Positions 25,603 through 33,474 of a stretch of 39,439 bases of DNA are shown one piece after another. Location of the stretch: positions 1 through 39,439 of the forward strand of contig CANJIU010000091.1 of assembly GCA_947474365.1 (NCBI GenBank), given 5' to 3'. The notes under the pieces are model-generated. The model saw only the letters and a program-made list of their open reading frames with translations. It was not told the DNA's origin and made no database searches. Source of the stretch: Opitutia bacterium. Lineage in GTDB: Bacteria > Verrucomicrobiota > Verrucomicrobiia > Opitutales > Opitutaceae. Each line of letters starts with the position of its first letter. The stretch's first letter is position 1. The translations under genes and the position numbers were made by a program.

Positions 25603-25622
25603 CGGGCCCCCGCCCGGGCCCG
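25603..25622 (+). terminator. GC-rich hairpin just after the Gfo/Idh/MocA stop codon
   Basis: CGGGCCC (25603-25609) and GGGCCCG (25616-25622) are perfect reverse complements around CCGCCC, starting four bases after the stop. A T-tract is absent, so it is a probable but not canonical terminator, or a 3'-end stabilising hairpin. Confidence 0.45.
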
Positions 25623-25682
25623 CGTGCTTCCGACGCCGGTCCTTACTTGAATCCTTACTCTGATTCCTCCATCGCTTCATCC

Positions 25683-25949
25683 ATGAAAGCGGTCATGACG
25701 AGCAAGGGACAGATCACCATCCCGGTGGAAATTCGCGAACGTCTTGGCCTGGAGCCGGGCCAGGTGCTCGATTTCGACGAAGAGGCCGCCTACCTGAAGG
25801 CCACCAAGGTTTTTGATTCCGGACGGATGGACGCGGCGCTCGGTCGTTTTCGCACGCAACTCAAGGGCAAATCGTCCTCCGCCCTACTCGACGAGACGCG
25901 CGGCGCCGTCGCTCTGCCACCCGCCGCCAAACCGAAGCGCCGGGGATGA
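25683..25949 (+). CDS. vapB: AbrB/MazE-type antitoxin (VapB-like)
   Basis: This 88-residue protein begins with a SpoVT/AbrB swapped-hairpin DNA-binding domain, MKAVMTSKGQITIPVEIRERLGLEPGQVLDF, about residues 1-45. A flexible C-terminus would be expected to wrap the toxin. The ATG at 25683 is preferred over an upstream in-frame TTG (25647) because the domain begins there. The stop overlaps the toxin start (ATGA, 25946-25949), the normal antitoxin-first arrangement. It should neutralise the PIN-domain toxin and repress its own operon. No clear operator palindrome was found in the 60 bases upstream. Confidence 0.85.
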   Translation: MKAVMTSKGQITIPVEIRERLGLEPGQVLDFDEEAAYLKATKVFDSGRMDAALGRFRTQLKGKSSSALLDETRGAVALPPAAKPKRRG

Positions 25950-26356
25950 AGACCGCCGTGGATACTTCGGTCCTGCTCGCCATCTTCAAGGGCGAGCCGG
26001 ACGGAGCGGCGTGGCTGAACTCACTCAAACGCTGGCGGGCCGAAGGCGGACTGGTGGTTTGCGACGTGGTCGTGGCCGAACTGTCGGTCGGCATCGGTGA
26101 CCGCAAGGCGCTCGAAGCGGCACTCGACGATCTCGGCCTCGGCTACGACCCGATTACGCTGTCGTCGGCGCAGCACGCCGGCCGGGCGTTTGCGGCCTAC
26201 CGCCACGCCGGCGGACCGCGCGAGCACCTGATCCCGGATTTCCTGGTGGGTGCCCACGCCAGTATTCAAGCCGACCGGCTCGCCGCCAAAGATCGGGGCT
26301 ACTTGCGCCGCTACTTCGAGAAATTACCCGTCGTGACCCCAATCCCGACGCCGTGA
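25946..26356 (+). CDS. vapC: PIN-domain ribonuclease toxin (VapC-like)
   Basis: This 136-residue PIN-domain protein has the four expected acidic metal ligands: D6 (AVDTSVL), E45 (VVAELSVG), D98 (LIPDFLVGAHA) and D116 (AAKDRGY). VapC toxins are Mg-dependent RNases that cleave tRNA or rRNA. It is translationally coupled to the antitoxin by a four-base overlap and has full family length, so the pair appears intact. The module sits between the Gfo/Idh/MocA gene and a sulfatase, unrelated in function to its neighbours. Confidence 0.88.
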   Translation: MKTAVDTSVLLAIFKGEPDGAAWLNSLKRWRAEGGLVVCDVVVAELSVGIGDRKALEAALDDLGLGYDPITLSSAQHAGRAFAAYRHAGGPREHLIPDFLVGAHASIQADRLAAKDRGYLRRYFEKLPVVTPIPTP

Positions 26357-26411
26357 CCGACGCGCGTCCTTCTGGACCCATCGCAACCTCAACCCAACCC
26401 ACCGTCGCCTC

Positions 26412-28034
26412 GTGAAATTCCCTCTTCGGCTTCCGTTCTCACGCCACGTCATCGCAACCCTGCTCTGCCTCACCTCATGGTGCGCCGCGGCCACGCCCAG
26501 CCCGCCGAATATTGTCGTGATCTACACCGACGATCAGGGCTACGGCGACATGAGTGCGCTCAACCCCAAGGCGAAATTTCAAACGCCCCACCTCGACCGC
26601 ATCGCGCGGGAAGGACTGCTCTTCACCGACGGACATTGCGCCGACACGGTCTGCACGCCGTCGCGATACGCGTTGCTAACGGGGCGCTACAGCTGGCGCA
26701 CCTCGCTCAAGAGCGGCGTCCTGCACGCGGAGGGCGATTGCCTCATCTCGCGCGACCGGATGACCGTCGCGTCGCTGCTCAAGGCGAACGGCTACCGCAC
26801 CGCGATGTTCGGCAAGTGGCACCTCAACATGAAATTTCCCGGGTCCGTCGGCCACCGCGATTGGACCAAGCCCATCACGGACGGACCGAACGACCACGGC
26901 TTCGACGAGTACTTCGGCATTCCCGCCTCGATGAACTATGGCGTGCTGACATTCATTGAGAACCGCCACGTCACGGACGCGCCGTCGCTCTGGACCCATC
27001 GGAAGCCGGTGAACGAACATAACACGTTTCGCTTCATGCCGCCGTACGACGCCACGCGACAGAACGCCGACGACATCGAGATCGCGCCGTCCTTTCGCGA
27101 CGACATCTGCCTCAAGGTCTGCACCGAAAAAGCCGTCGACTACATCGCGCGGCAGGCGGACGAGGCGAAGGCCGGCCGACCGTTCTTCATCTACGTTGCC
27201 CTCAACTCTCCGCACTTGCCGCATTGCGCGGCACCGGAGTTTGCCGGCACGAGCAAGGTCGACGCCTACGGGGACTTCATGCTCGAAACCGACCATCGCG
27301 TCGGCCAGGTGCTCGCTGCGCTCGACCGACATGGACTCGCCCGGGATACGCTCGTCTTTCAGAGCAGCGACAACGGCCCGGAGACCGGTTACGCCGAACG
27401 GGCCAAGACGTACCAGCACGCCAGCAACGGCGAACTCCGCGGCGGCAAGCGCGACATCTACGAGGGCGGCCACCGCGTGCCGTTCGTGATGCGCTGGCCG
27501 GCGGTGATCAAGGCCGGCCGCACCTGCGATCAACCGGTGGGCCAGGTGGACCTGCTCGCGACCTGCGCCGACATTGTGGGAGCGAAGATTCCCGCCAACG
27601 CCGGCGAGGACAGCTTCAGCCTGCTCCCGGCGTTGCGGGGTGAAGAGTATCCACGGCCCCTGCGCGGCCCGCTGATGCACCATTCCGGCAGCGGCTATTT
27701 CGCAATCCGCGACGGCACGTGGAAACTGAACCTCTTTCGCGGCTCCGGCGGCAGCCTCGCCCCTCGACTGATCCAGCCCAAGGCCGGCGAGCCGCCCTTC
27801 GAACTCTACGACATGACAAACGACTGGCGGGAAACGACGAACGTCTACGCCCAGCACGGCGACGTCGTCGAACGCCTCAAGGCCACGGCGACCAAAATCG
27901 TCCGCGAGGGCCGCAGCACACCTGGCGTCGCCCAGGCCAACGACGGCGCCGCACTCTGGCCGGAACTCACCTGGATTGCGGGAGCGCCCGATCCGGCGGC
28001 GCCGGCAAAGAACGCGAAAAAGAAGAAGCATTAG
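26412..28034 (+). CDS. Exported arylsulfatase-type sulfatase
   Basis: This 540-residue formylglycine-dependent sulfatase starts at GTG 26412 and has a signal peptide (LPFSRHVIATLLCLTSWCAAA, residues 8-28). PPNIVVIYTDDQGYGDMS provides metal ligands D40 and D41, and the signature CTPSR at 81-85 carries the cysteine to be converted to formylglycine, followed by YALLTGRYSWR. FGKWHLN and SSDNGPETGYA (second metal-site Asp-Asn) follow. It ends in a lysine-rich tail (KNAKKKKH). It resembles the arylsulfatase A-like S1 family active on carbohydrate sulfates; the subfamily cannot be fixed here. An ECF sigma gene starts within 70 bases of its stop, so it may be the first gene of the sigma/FecR/receptor operon. 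Confidence 0.9.
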   Translation: MKFPLRLPFSRHVIATLLCLTSWCAAATPSPPNIVVIYTDDQGYGDMSALNPKAKFQTPHLDRIAREGLLFTDGHCADTVCTPSRYALLTGRYSWRTSLKSGVLHAEGDCLISRDRMTVASLLKANGYRTAMFGKWHLNMKFPGSVGHRDWTKPITDGPNDHGFDEYFGIPASMNYGVLTFIENRHVTDAPSLWTHRKPVNEHNTFRFMPPYDATRQNADDIEIAPSFRDDICLKVCTEKAVDYIARQADEAKAGRPFFIYVALNSPHLPHCAAPEFAGTSKVDAYGDFMLETDHRVGQVLAALDRHGLARDTLVFQSSDNGPETGYAERAKTYQHASNGELRGGKRDIYEGGHRVPFVMRWPAVIKAGRTCDQPVGQVDLLATCADIVGAKIPANAGEDSFSLLPALRGEEYPRPLRGPLMHHSGSGYFAIRDGTWKLNLFRGSGGSLAPRLIQPKAGEPPFELYDMTNDWRETTNVYAQHGDVVERLKATATKIVREGRSTPGVAQANDGAALWPELTWIAGAPDPAAPAKNAKKKKH

Positions 28035-28102
28035 TTTTCGGCGACGTCGCGGGCGCCGCAGGCTTGATCACGTCTGCGATTCCCGCCAAACCGCGTCACC
28101 CC

Positions 28103-28663
28103 GTGATCCCCGAGGAACTCAACGCCACCGCACCGTTCCCCGACCACCGCTGGTTCGTTGAACACGTGCTCCCGCACGAACCGCTCCTGCGCGCGTGGCT
28201 GCGCAGCCGGTTTCCCCACGGCGTCGAGCTCGACGATCTCGTGCAGGAGTCTTTTTCCCGCGTGTTGCGCGCCCGCGCCGCCGGCGCCGCGATGCGCTCG
28301 CCGAAGGCCTTCCTTTTTGCCACGGCGCGCAACCTCGCGCTCGACGTTCTGCGCCATCGTCACGTTTCCGGCGAAGATACCTTAGTGCCTTTCGAGTCCC
28401 TGGACGTCTTGGATGAGAGCGACGGCATTCCCGATACCGTCGACCGCCACGAAAAACTCGAACGCTTGACCATCGCCATCCAGTCCCTGCCCGAGCGCTG
28501 CCGCGAGGTGATGACCTTGCGCAAAGTCTACGGACTTTCCCAAAAGGAAATCGCCTCGCGCCTCGGCATCTCCGAATGCACCGTCTCGGCGCAGCTCACC
28601 ATCGGCGTGCGGAAGTGCACCGAGGCGTTCGCCCGTGACCGCCGCGAAGAGGGTCTGCCATGA
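28103..28663 (+). CDS. FecI-like ECF sigma-70 factor
   Basis: This is a 186-residue sigma factor containing only regions 2 and 4. Region 2 is EPLLRAWLRSRFPHGVELDDLVQESFSRVLRA ... SPKAFLFATARNLALDVLRHR (about 27-88). Region 4 is LTIAIQSLPERCREVMTLRKVYGLSQKEIASRLGISECTVSAQLTIGVRKC (about 122-172), with the LSQKEIASRLGISECTV helix-turn-helix. It would direct RNA polymerase to receptor promoters when released by FecR. The start is uncertain: GTG 28103 gives a normal-length protein, while TTG 28064 adds 13 residues. The frame is open further upstream only inside the sulfatase gene. The stop overlaps fecR (ATGA). Confidence 0.88.
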   Translation: MIPEELNATAPFPDHRWFVEHVLPHEPLLRAWLRSRFPHGVELDDLVQESFSRVLRARAAGAAMRSPKAFLFATARNLALDVLRHRHVSGEDTLVPFESLDVLDESDGIPDTVDRHEKLERLTIAIQSLPERCREVMTLRKVYGLSQKEIASRLGISECTVSAQLTIGVRKCTEAFARDRREEGLP

Positions 28664-29679
28664 ACCAGGCGACGCCCGACGAACAGGCCGCCGACTGGCT
28701 CATCCGGCGCGACCGCGGTCTCACGCCCGCCGAGCAGGACGAGTATCTGCAATGGCTCGCCGCCGATCCGCGTCACGGTGACGCGCTCGCCCGCCAGCAG
28801 GCGACTTGGCGCGAGCTCGATCTCCTCGCCGACTGGCGACCGGAACACGCCCCCGAGCCCAATCCCGCCCTCCTCGCGCCGCCCCGCCGCGCGGCCCGTC
28901 GCCCACTGCGCTGGCTCGCCCCCAGCATCCTCGGCGCCGCAGCGTGTGTCGCCGTCGCCGTCCTCGTCCAACGCGACGACACTCCGTCCGCAGCCACCGC
29001 GCCTGCGACGCCACCGGTCGCCACCGGCTACGAAAAACGCCTCCTCGACGACGGCTCCGTCCTCGAACTCAATCGCGGCGCCTCCGTCGCCGTTGCCTAC
29101 TCGCCCGCCGAACGCCGCGTCAGGCTTCTGAGCGGCGAGGCCCACTTCACCGTCGCGAAAAATCCCGCGCGCCCGTTCATCGTCAGCTCCGCCGGCATCG
29201 AGACGCGCGCGGTCGGAACGGCCTTCAACATCCGCCTCGAGGCAGCTGCGGTCGAGGTGCTCGTCACCGAGGGCCGCGTGCAAGTCACGCCCGCGTTTCC
29301 CGCCTCGGCTCCCGTTCCCACTGTCGAGGTCGGCGAAAAACTGGTTGTACCCGTCAATTCCCGCCGCGCGCCCCACTCCGTTCCCCTCGCCCTCACGCCC
29401 GTCGCAGTCACCACCGACGAGATTTCCCGCACGCTCGCGTGGCAACCGCGCCTCCTCGAGTTTTCAGCCGCGCCGCTGGCTGAGGTCGTCGCGGAGTTCA
29501 ACCGGCACAACACCATCCAGCTCGCCCTGGCCGATCCCGCGTTGGCCACGCTCCCCGTGACCGCCTCCTTCCGCTCCGACAACGCCGAGGGTTTCGTCCG
29601 CCTCCTCGAGGCCACCGCCGGCGTACGCCCCGAGCGTCGGGGTGCAACAATTTCGCTTCGCCGGGTGATTTCCCCTTAG
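28660..29679 (+). CDS. FecR-family anti-sigma regulator
   Basis: This 339-residue protein starts in a four-base overlap with the sigma gene, preceded by a weak AGAGGG. Residues 1-55 form the cytoplasmic sigma-binding N-terminal domain (EQAADWLIRRDRGLTPAEQDEYLQWLAADPRHGDAL). A single membrane segment lies at about 84-104. The periplasmic FecR domain (LDDGSVLELNRGASVAVAY ... RRVRLLSGEAHFTVAKN ... GTAFNIR) follows. The C-terminal 70 residues (LEFSAAPLAEVVAEFNRH ... RLLEATAGV) resemble the secretin/TonB short N-terminal-like fold, which contacts the receptor signalling domain. It transmits the occupancy of the downstream STN receptor to the sigma factor. Confidence 0.9.
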   Translation: MNQATPDEQAADWLIRRDRGLTPAEQDEYLQWLAADPRHGDALARQQATWRELDLLADWRPEHAPEPNPALLAPPRRAARRPLRWLAPSILGAAACVAVAVLVQRDDTPSAATAPATPPVATGYEKRLLDDGSVLELNRGASVAVAYSPAERRVRLLSGEAHFTVAKNPARPFIVSSAGIETRAVGTAFNIRLEAAAVEVLVTEGRVQVTPAFPASAPVPTVEVGEKLVVPVNSRRAPHSVPLALTPVAVTTDEISRTLAWQPRLLEFSAAPLAEVVAEFNRHNTIQLALADPALATLPVTASFRSDNAEGFVRLLEATAGVRPERRGATISLRRVISP

Positions 29680-29724
29680 TGTGTCCGGCGCGGTGGGCCG
29701 TCTTGCACCGACACCGATCCAATC

Positions 29725-32700
29725 ATGCCCCGCCCACCCCGCCTTCTGCGCCGGCTCCGCATCCCAGCCATTGCCGTTCTGATGGTTTGCCGCGCTCTCG
29801 CCGCCACCTCCACTCCGCAGCATTTTGACCTCCCCGCCGGCGACGCCGCCAACGCGCTCCGTCTCGCCGCCCAGCAGGCCGGCCGCGAGATCATGTTTCC
29901 CGCCGAGGTCGTGCAGGGTGTTCGCGTCGCCGCCGTGACCGGCAACTTCACCGTTGAGGAGGCCGTCACGCGGATGCTCGGAGGCACCGAACTGCATCTC
30001 GTGCGCGACGCGGGTTCGTCGGCGCTCGCCGTCGGGCGCACAACCGTCTCCTCGACGCCGCGCACCACCGCGGCCAGGGGAAGCGCGGAGGCGGCGTCCG
30101 AGACGCCCGACACCGTCACCCTGAACCCATTCGTGGTGAGTGAGACCGACGCCTCCGGGTACTCCGCCAACAGCACGCTCGCCGGCACGCGCCTCAACAC
30201 CGCGCTGCGCGACGTGGGCGCCTCGATCAGCATCATCACCGCGGAATTTCTGGCCGACACCGCTTCGACCAATCTCGGCGAACTCCTGGCGCTCACCACC
30301 GCCACCGAAGTCGGCGGCGTCTTTGGCAATTTTGCCGGCGGCGCGGAGGCCTTCGGGCGCCCCGACCAGAGCGAAGCACGCGAAAATCCGGAGGGCAACC
30401 AACGCGTCCGCGGCATCGGCCCGGCGTCCACCACCCGCGATTTCTTCCTCTCGGACATCCCGATGGATTCGTACAACACATCGCGCGTCACCATCAACCG
30501 CGGGCCGAATTCCCTGCTCTTCGGCATCGGCAACCCGGCCGGGACGATCGACACCTCGTTGCGAAAGGCGCAGCTCGGACGGAACAGCAACGAAGTCACC
30601 GCGCGGTACGGCTCCAACCGTTCCTACCGCAGTTCCCTCGACGTGAACCGCGTGCTCCTGCCTGACCGGCTCGCGTTTCGCCTCGATACCGTCAGCGAGC
30701 AAAACAACTTCGACCAAAAACCGGCCTTCGATCGCAAGGGTCGCCTCTACGGCACGGTTGAGGCCGTCCTGCGCGACGGAAAGAAATCACTGATCGCCGG
30801 GAAGACCTCCGTGCGCGTCTCAGGCGAAGCCGGAGACAGCCAGTCCACGCCCGTCAATGTCATCCCGCCGACGAACGCCTACAGTATCTTCTTCCAGCCG
30901 CCCGACGCGGCGCTGGACAGTATTCCCGGCGTCGACCTCAGCCCCACCGTGCTCAAAGGGAGTCCCGGTTACATTTGGGCGCCGCGCGTGACCGTCGACA
31001 ACCGAGGGAATTCGGCCGGCATTCCGCAGAACAACGGCGCGTATTATTTCGTGCCGTGGTTCATCCATATTCCACTCGTCTTCGACACACCCGGCCAGCG
31101 CGAGCCCGGCTATCTCAACGGCAACAACCCCGCGCTCGGCGGGATCGCGGGCGTGATGGGCCGCATCCGTTACGCGACGAATCCGAACAACCGCCCGGCC
31201 ATCGACGCCATCTCGACCACGTCCTCGTACAATCTCATCCCCGGCTTCACCACGCCCGTGCTGCAGAACCGCGACGTCTTCGACTACCGCAGCCGGCTGA
31301 TTTCCGGATCGAGCAATCGCATTGCGCAGCGGTTCACCGCCGCCAACGCCGCCATCACCCAGGAGTTGTTTGACGGACGCGGCGGCCTCGAACTCGCGAT
31401 AGACAAGCAGACCTCCCGGTCATTCCGCGCGCTGCCGTTCTCGCAGGGGCAAAACGGATCCGCCAACGGGCTGTCCGACATCTACATCGATGTCTCGCGC
31501 TATCTCAGCAATGACCAGCCCAACCCCGATCTCGGTCGCCCCTTCATGCAGCAGCTCGGCATCCAGGACCGGAACACGCTGCGCGAACGCGAATCGTTTC
31601 GCGCGACCGGCTTCTACAAACTCAATTTCGACGACCGCCGCAAAACCCTCTTCGGCCTGCCGCTCGGGAACCACACGCTCTCGGGACTCTTCAACACCCA
31701 GACAATCGATGCCCGCACCGAGTCCTTCCAATCAGCGTGGGAAAGCAGCACGCGCGATCTCAACACCACGGTCTTTCAGGAGAGTATCGCCACCGTCTAC
31801 CGCCGCAGCCCCGTGCTCGTGCAATACCTCGGGCCGTCCGTGCTCAACGCCAATTCCGCGGACGATCTGCGCATCACGGATGTCTTCAACGGGCGCATCC
31901 CCGCGAACGGCGACGTCCAGAACGTGACGTTCTTCGATTTCATCACCAAACAGCTCGTCACCGAGAAGCTCGCGATTCACCGCTATCTTTACGGCGGCTC
32001 ACTCAGCCGGCAGACGATCGCCTCGAAGTCGCTTAGCGCGAAGAGCGATTTTTTCCAAGACACGCTGGTCACCGTGGTCGGCTGGCGCTGGGACCGGCTG
32101 AGGACCTACGCCAACGAGGCCAACCGCCGTCTCGCCGACGGCACCATCGATCCGAATTTCCGGCTGGGCGACGCCGCCAACCTCGACGAGAGCGGTCGCA
32201 ATTTCACCTGGAGCGCGGTCGGTCGCTATCCGCGGCGTTTCCTGCCAAAGCTCCCCGATGGTCTCGATCTGAGTGCCTACTACAACCAGTCGGGCAACTT
32301 CAACCCGGTGAGCCCCCGGGCCAACCTGAATGGTGCGATCATTCCCACGCCGGCCGGCACGACCAAGGAATACGGCCTGCTCGCGGAAGTTCTCGATCGG
32401 CGCGCCTCCCTGCGGCTGAATTGGTTTCATACGCTGCAGACCAACACCTCGAACAACGCGCAGGGCGCCACCACCCAAGTCTACAATTTTCCCAGCGGCG
32501 TCCTGATCGGCGGCTACCGCTCCGCCGAGACGCAGGGCATCCCGTTCGCGAGCATTCCCGGGGTCACGGCGGCCGGCTACAGCTCGTATCAGCAGCTCTA
32601 TGCCGCCGCCCTCAAAGTCCTGCCGGAGCCGACGAATACCCTGAAAAACATGCGCTTCAACGCCGCCGGCGCCCTATTGTCGGACGCGCTTCCGGGGCTC

Positions 32701-33459
32701 ACCGACACGAGCAATCTCGAAGCCCGCGGCTTCGAGGCCGAGCTCGTCGGTCAGCTCACCAAGCGCCTGCGGGTTTCCTTCAACGTCGCCGAACAGGAGA
32801 CGGTGGTCAACGGATCCGCCCGGCTGACCAAGCAAGTGGCCGACGCGCTCTATACCAATCTCGCCAAAGCCAACCTGCTCAATATCGCGGATTCGCCCGC
32901 CCTGCCGCCGGCTTTGACCATCGGCCAGCGCTATAATTTTCTCATCAACAACCCGCTCGCCGCGACCGTGGCGCGCGACGGTGCGGTCTCTCAGGAGCAG
33001 CGCAAATGGCGGGCGAACTTTGTCGCCACGCATGACTTCCGGGGCGTCGAAAACTCCGTGCTCAACAAGATGAGCGTCGGGACCGCCGTGCGATGGCAGT
33101 CGAAGATCGCCATCGGCAATCCATTCCTCACCGGCGAGCGCCTGAAACAAAAAATCGTCGCCACCAGCACGAGCTTCAAGAGCACCGCCGAGATCAAGGA
33201 CACCGATCCGGTGATGCAGTCGCAGTTCCCCGACATCGCAAATCCGTTCTACGGCCCGGAGGAACTCACTGGCGATTTTTGGATCGGTTATCGCCGGAGG
33301 ATCACCAAAGGCATCGACTGGCGCCTGCAGCTCAACGTCCGCAACGCGTGGGGCAACAGCCACGACATGCCCGTGAAGGCCAATCCCGACGGCACGATCG
33401 CCGTGATCCGCATCCCCAACGAGACTCGTTGGTATCTCAGCAACACGTTTACTTTCTGA
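29725..33459 (+). CDS. TonB-dependent transducer receptor with STN signalling domain
   Basis: This 1244-residue outer-membrane receptor has a signal peptide (about 1-27), then an STN domain (HFDLPAGDAANALRLAAQQAGREIMFPAEVVQG ... TVEEAVTRMLGGTELHLV, about 33-100) that should contact FecR. After a linker comes LNPFVVSETDASGYSANSTLAGTRL (family signature), a plug domain (ASISIITAEFLAD, TINRGPNSLLFGIGNPAGTID) and a long barrel ending in phenylalanine (SNTFTF). Encoded 45 bases after fecR, it completes a FecI-FecR-FecA-type surface signalling set. It shares the STLAGTRL block with the two following receptors. The ligand is unknown; iron chelates or glycans are both possible, and the adjacent sulfatase favours a sulfated glycan. 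Confidence 0.9.
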   Translation: MPRPPRLLRRLRIPAIAVLMVCRALAATSTPQHFDLPAGDAANALRLAAQQAGREIMFPAEVVQGVRVAAVTGNFTVEEAVTRMLGGTELHLVRDAGSSALAVGRTTVSSTPRTTAARGSAEAASETPDTVTLNPFVVSETDASGYSANSTLAGTRLNTALRDVGASISIITAEFLADTASTNLGELLALTTATEVGGVFGNFAGGAEAFGRPDQSEARENPEGNQRVRGIGPASTTRDFFLSDIPMDSYNTSRVTINRGPNSLLFGIGNPAGTIDTSLRKAQLGRNSNEVTARYGSNRSYRSSLDVNRVLLPDRLAFRLDTVSEQNNFDQKPAFDRKGRLYGTVEAVLRDGKKSLIAGKTSVRVSGEAGDSQSTPVNVIPPTNAYSIFFQPPDAALDSIPGVDLSPTVLKGSPGYIWAPRVTVDNRGNSAGIPQNNGAYYFVPWFIHIPLVFDTPGQREPGYLNGNNPALGGIAGVMGRIRYATNPNNRPAIDAISTTSSYNLIPGFTTPVLQNRDVFDYRSRLISGSSNRIAQRFTAANAAITQELFDGRGGLELAIDKQTSRSFRALPFSQGQNGSANGLSDIYIDVSRYLSNDQPNPDLGRPFMQQLGIQDRNTLRERESFRATGFYKLNFDDRRKTLFGLPLGNHTLSGLFNTQTIDARTESFQSAWESSTRDLNTTVFQESIATVYRRSPVLVQYLGPSVLNANSADDLRITDVFNGRIPANGDVQNVTFFDFITKQLVTEKLAIHRYLYGGSLSRQTIASKSLSAKSDFFQDTLVTVVGWRWDRLRTYANEANRRLADGTIDPNFRLGDAANLDESGRNFTWSAVGRYPRRFLPKLPDGLDLSAYYNQSGNFNPVSPRANLNGAIIPTPAGTTKEYGLLAEVLDRRASLRLNWFHTLQTNTSNNAQGATTQVYNFPSGVLIGGYRSAETQGIPFASIPGVTAAGYSSYQQLYAAALKVLPEPTNTLKNMRFNAAGALLSDALPGLTDTSNLEARGFEAELVGQLTKRLRVSFNVAEQETVVNGSARLTKQVADALYTNLAKANLLNIADSPALPPALTIGQRYNFLINNPLAATVARDGAVSQEQRKWRANFVATHDFRGVENSVLNKMSVGTAVRWQSKIAIGNPFLTGERLKQKIVATSTSFKSTAEIKDTDPVMQSQFPDIANPFYGPEELTGDFWIGYRRRITKGIDWRLQLNVRNAWGNSHDMPVKANPDGTIAVIRIPNETRWYLSNTFTF

Positions 33460-33474
33460 CCCACCACCCGCGAC

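Noticed and set aside
26676..28031. Long minus-strand open frame opposite the second sulfatase
   Set aside because: No domain is recognisable, while the plus strand carries the CTPSR sulfatase signature and metal sites.
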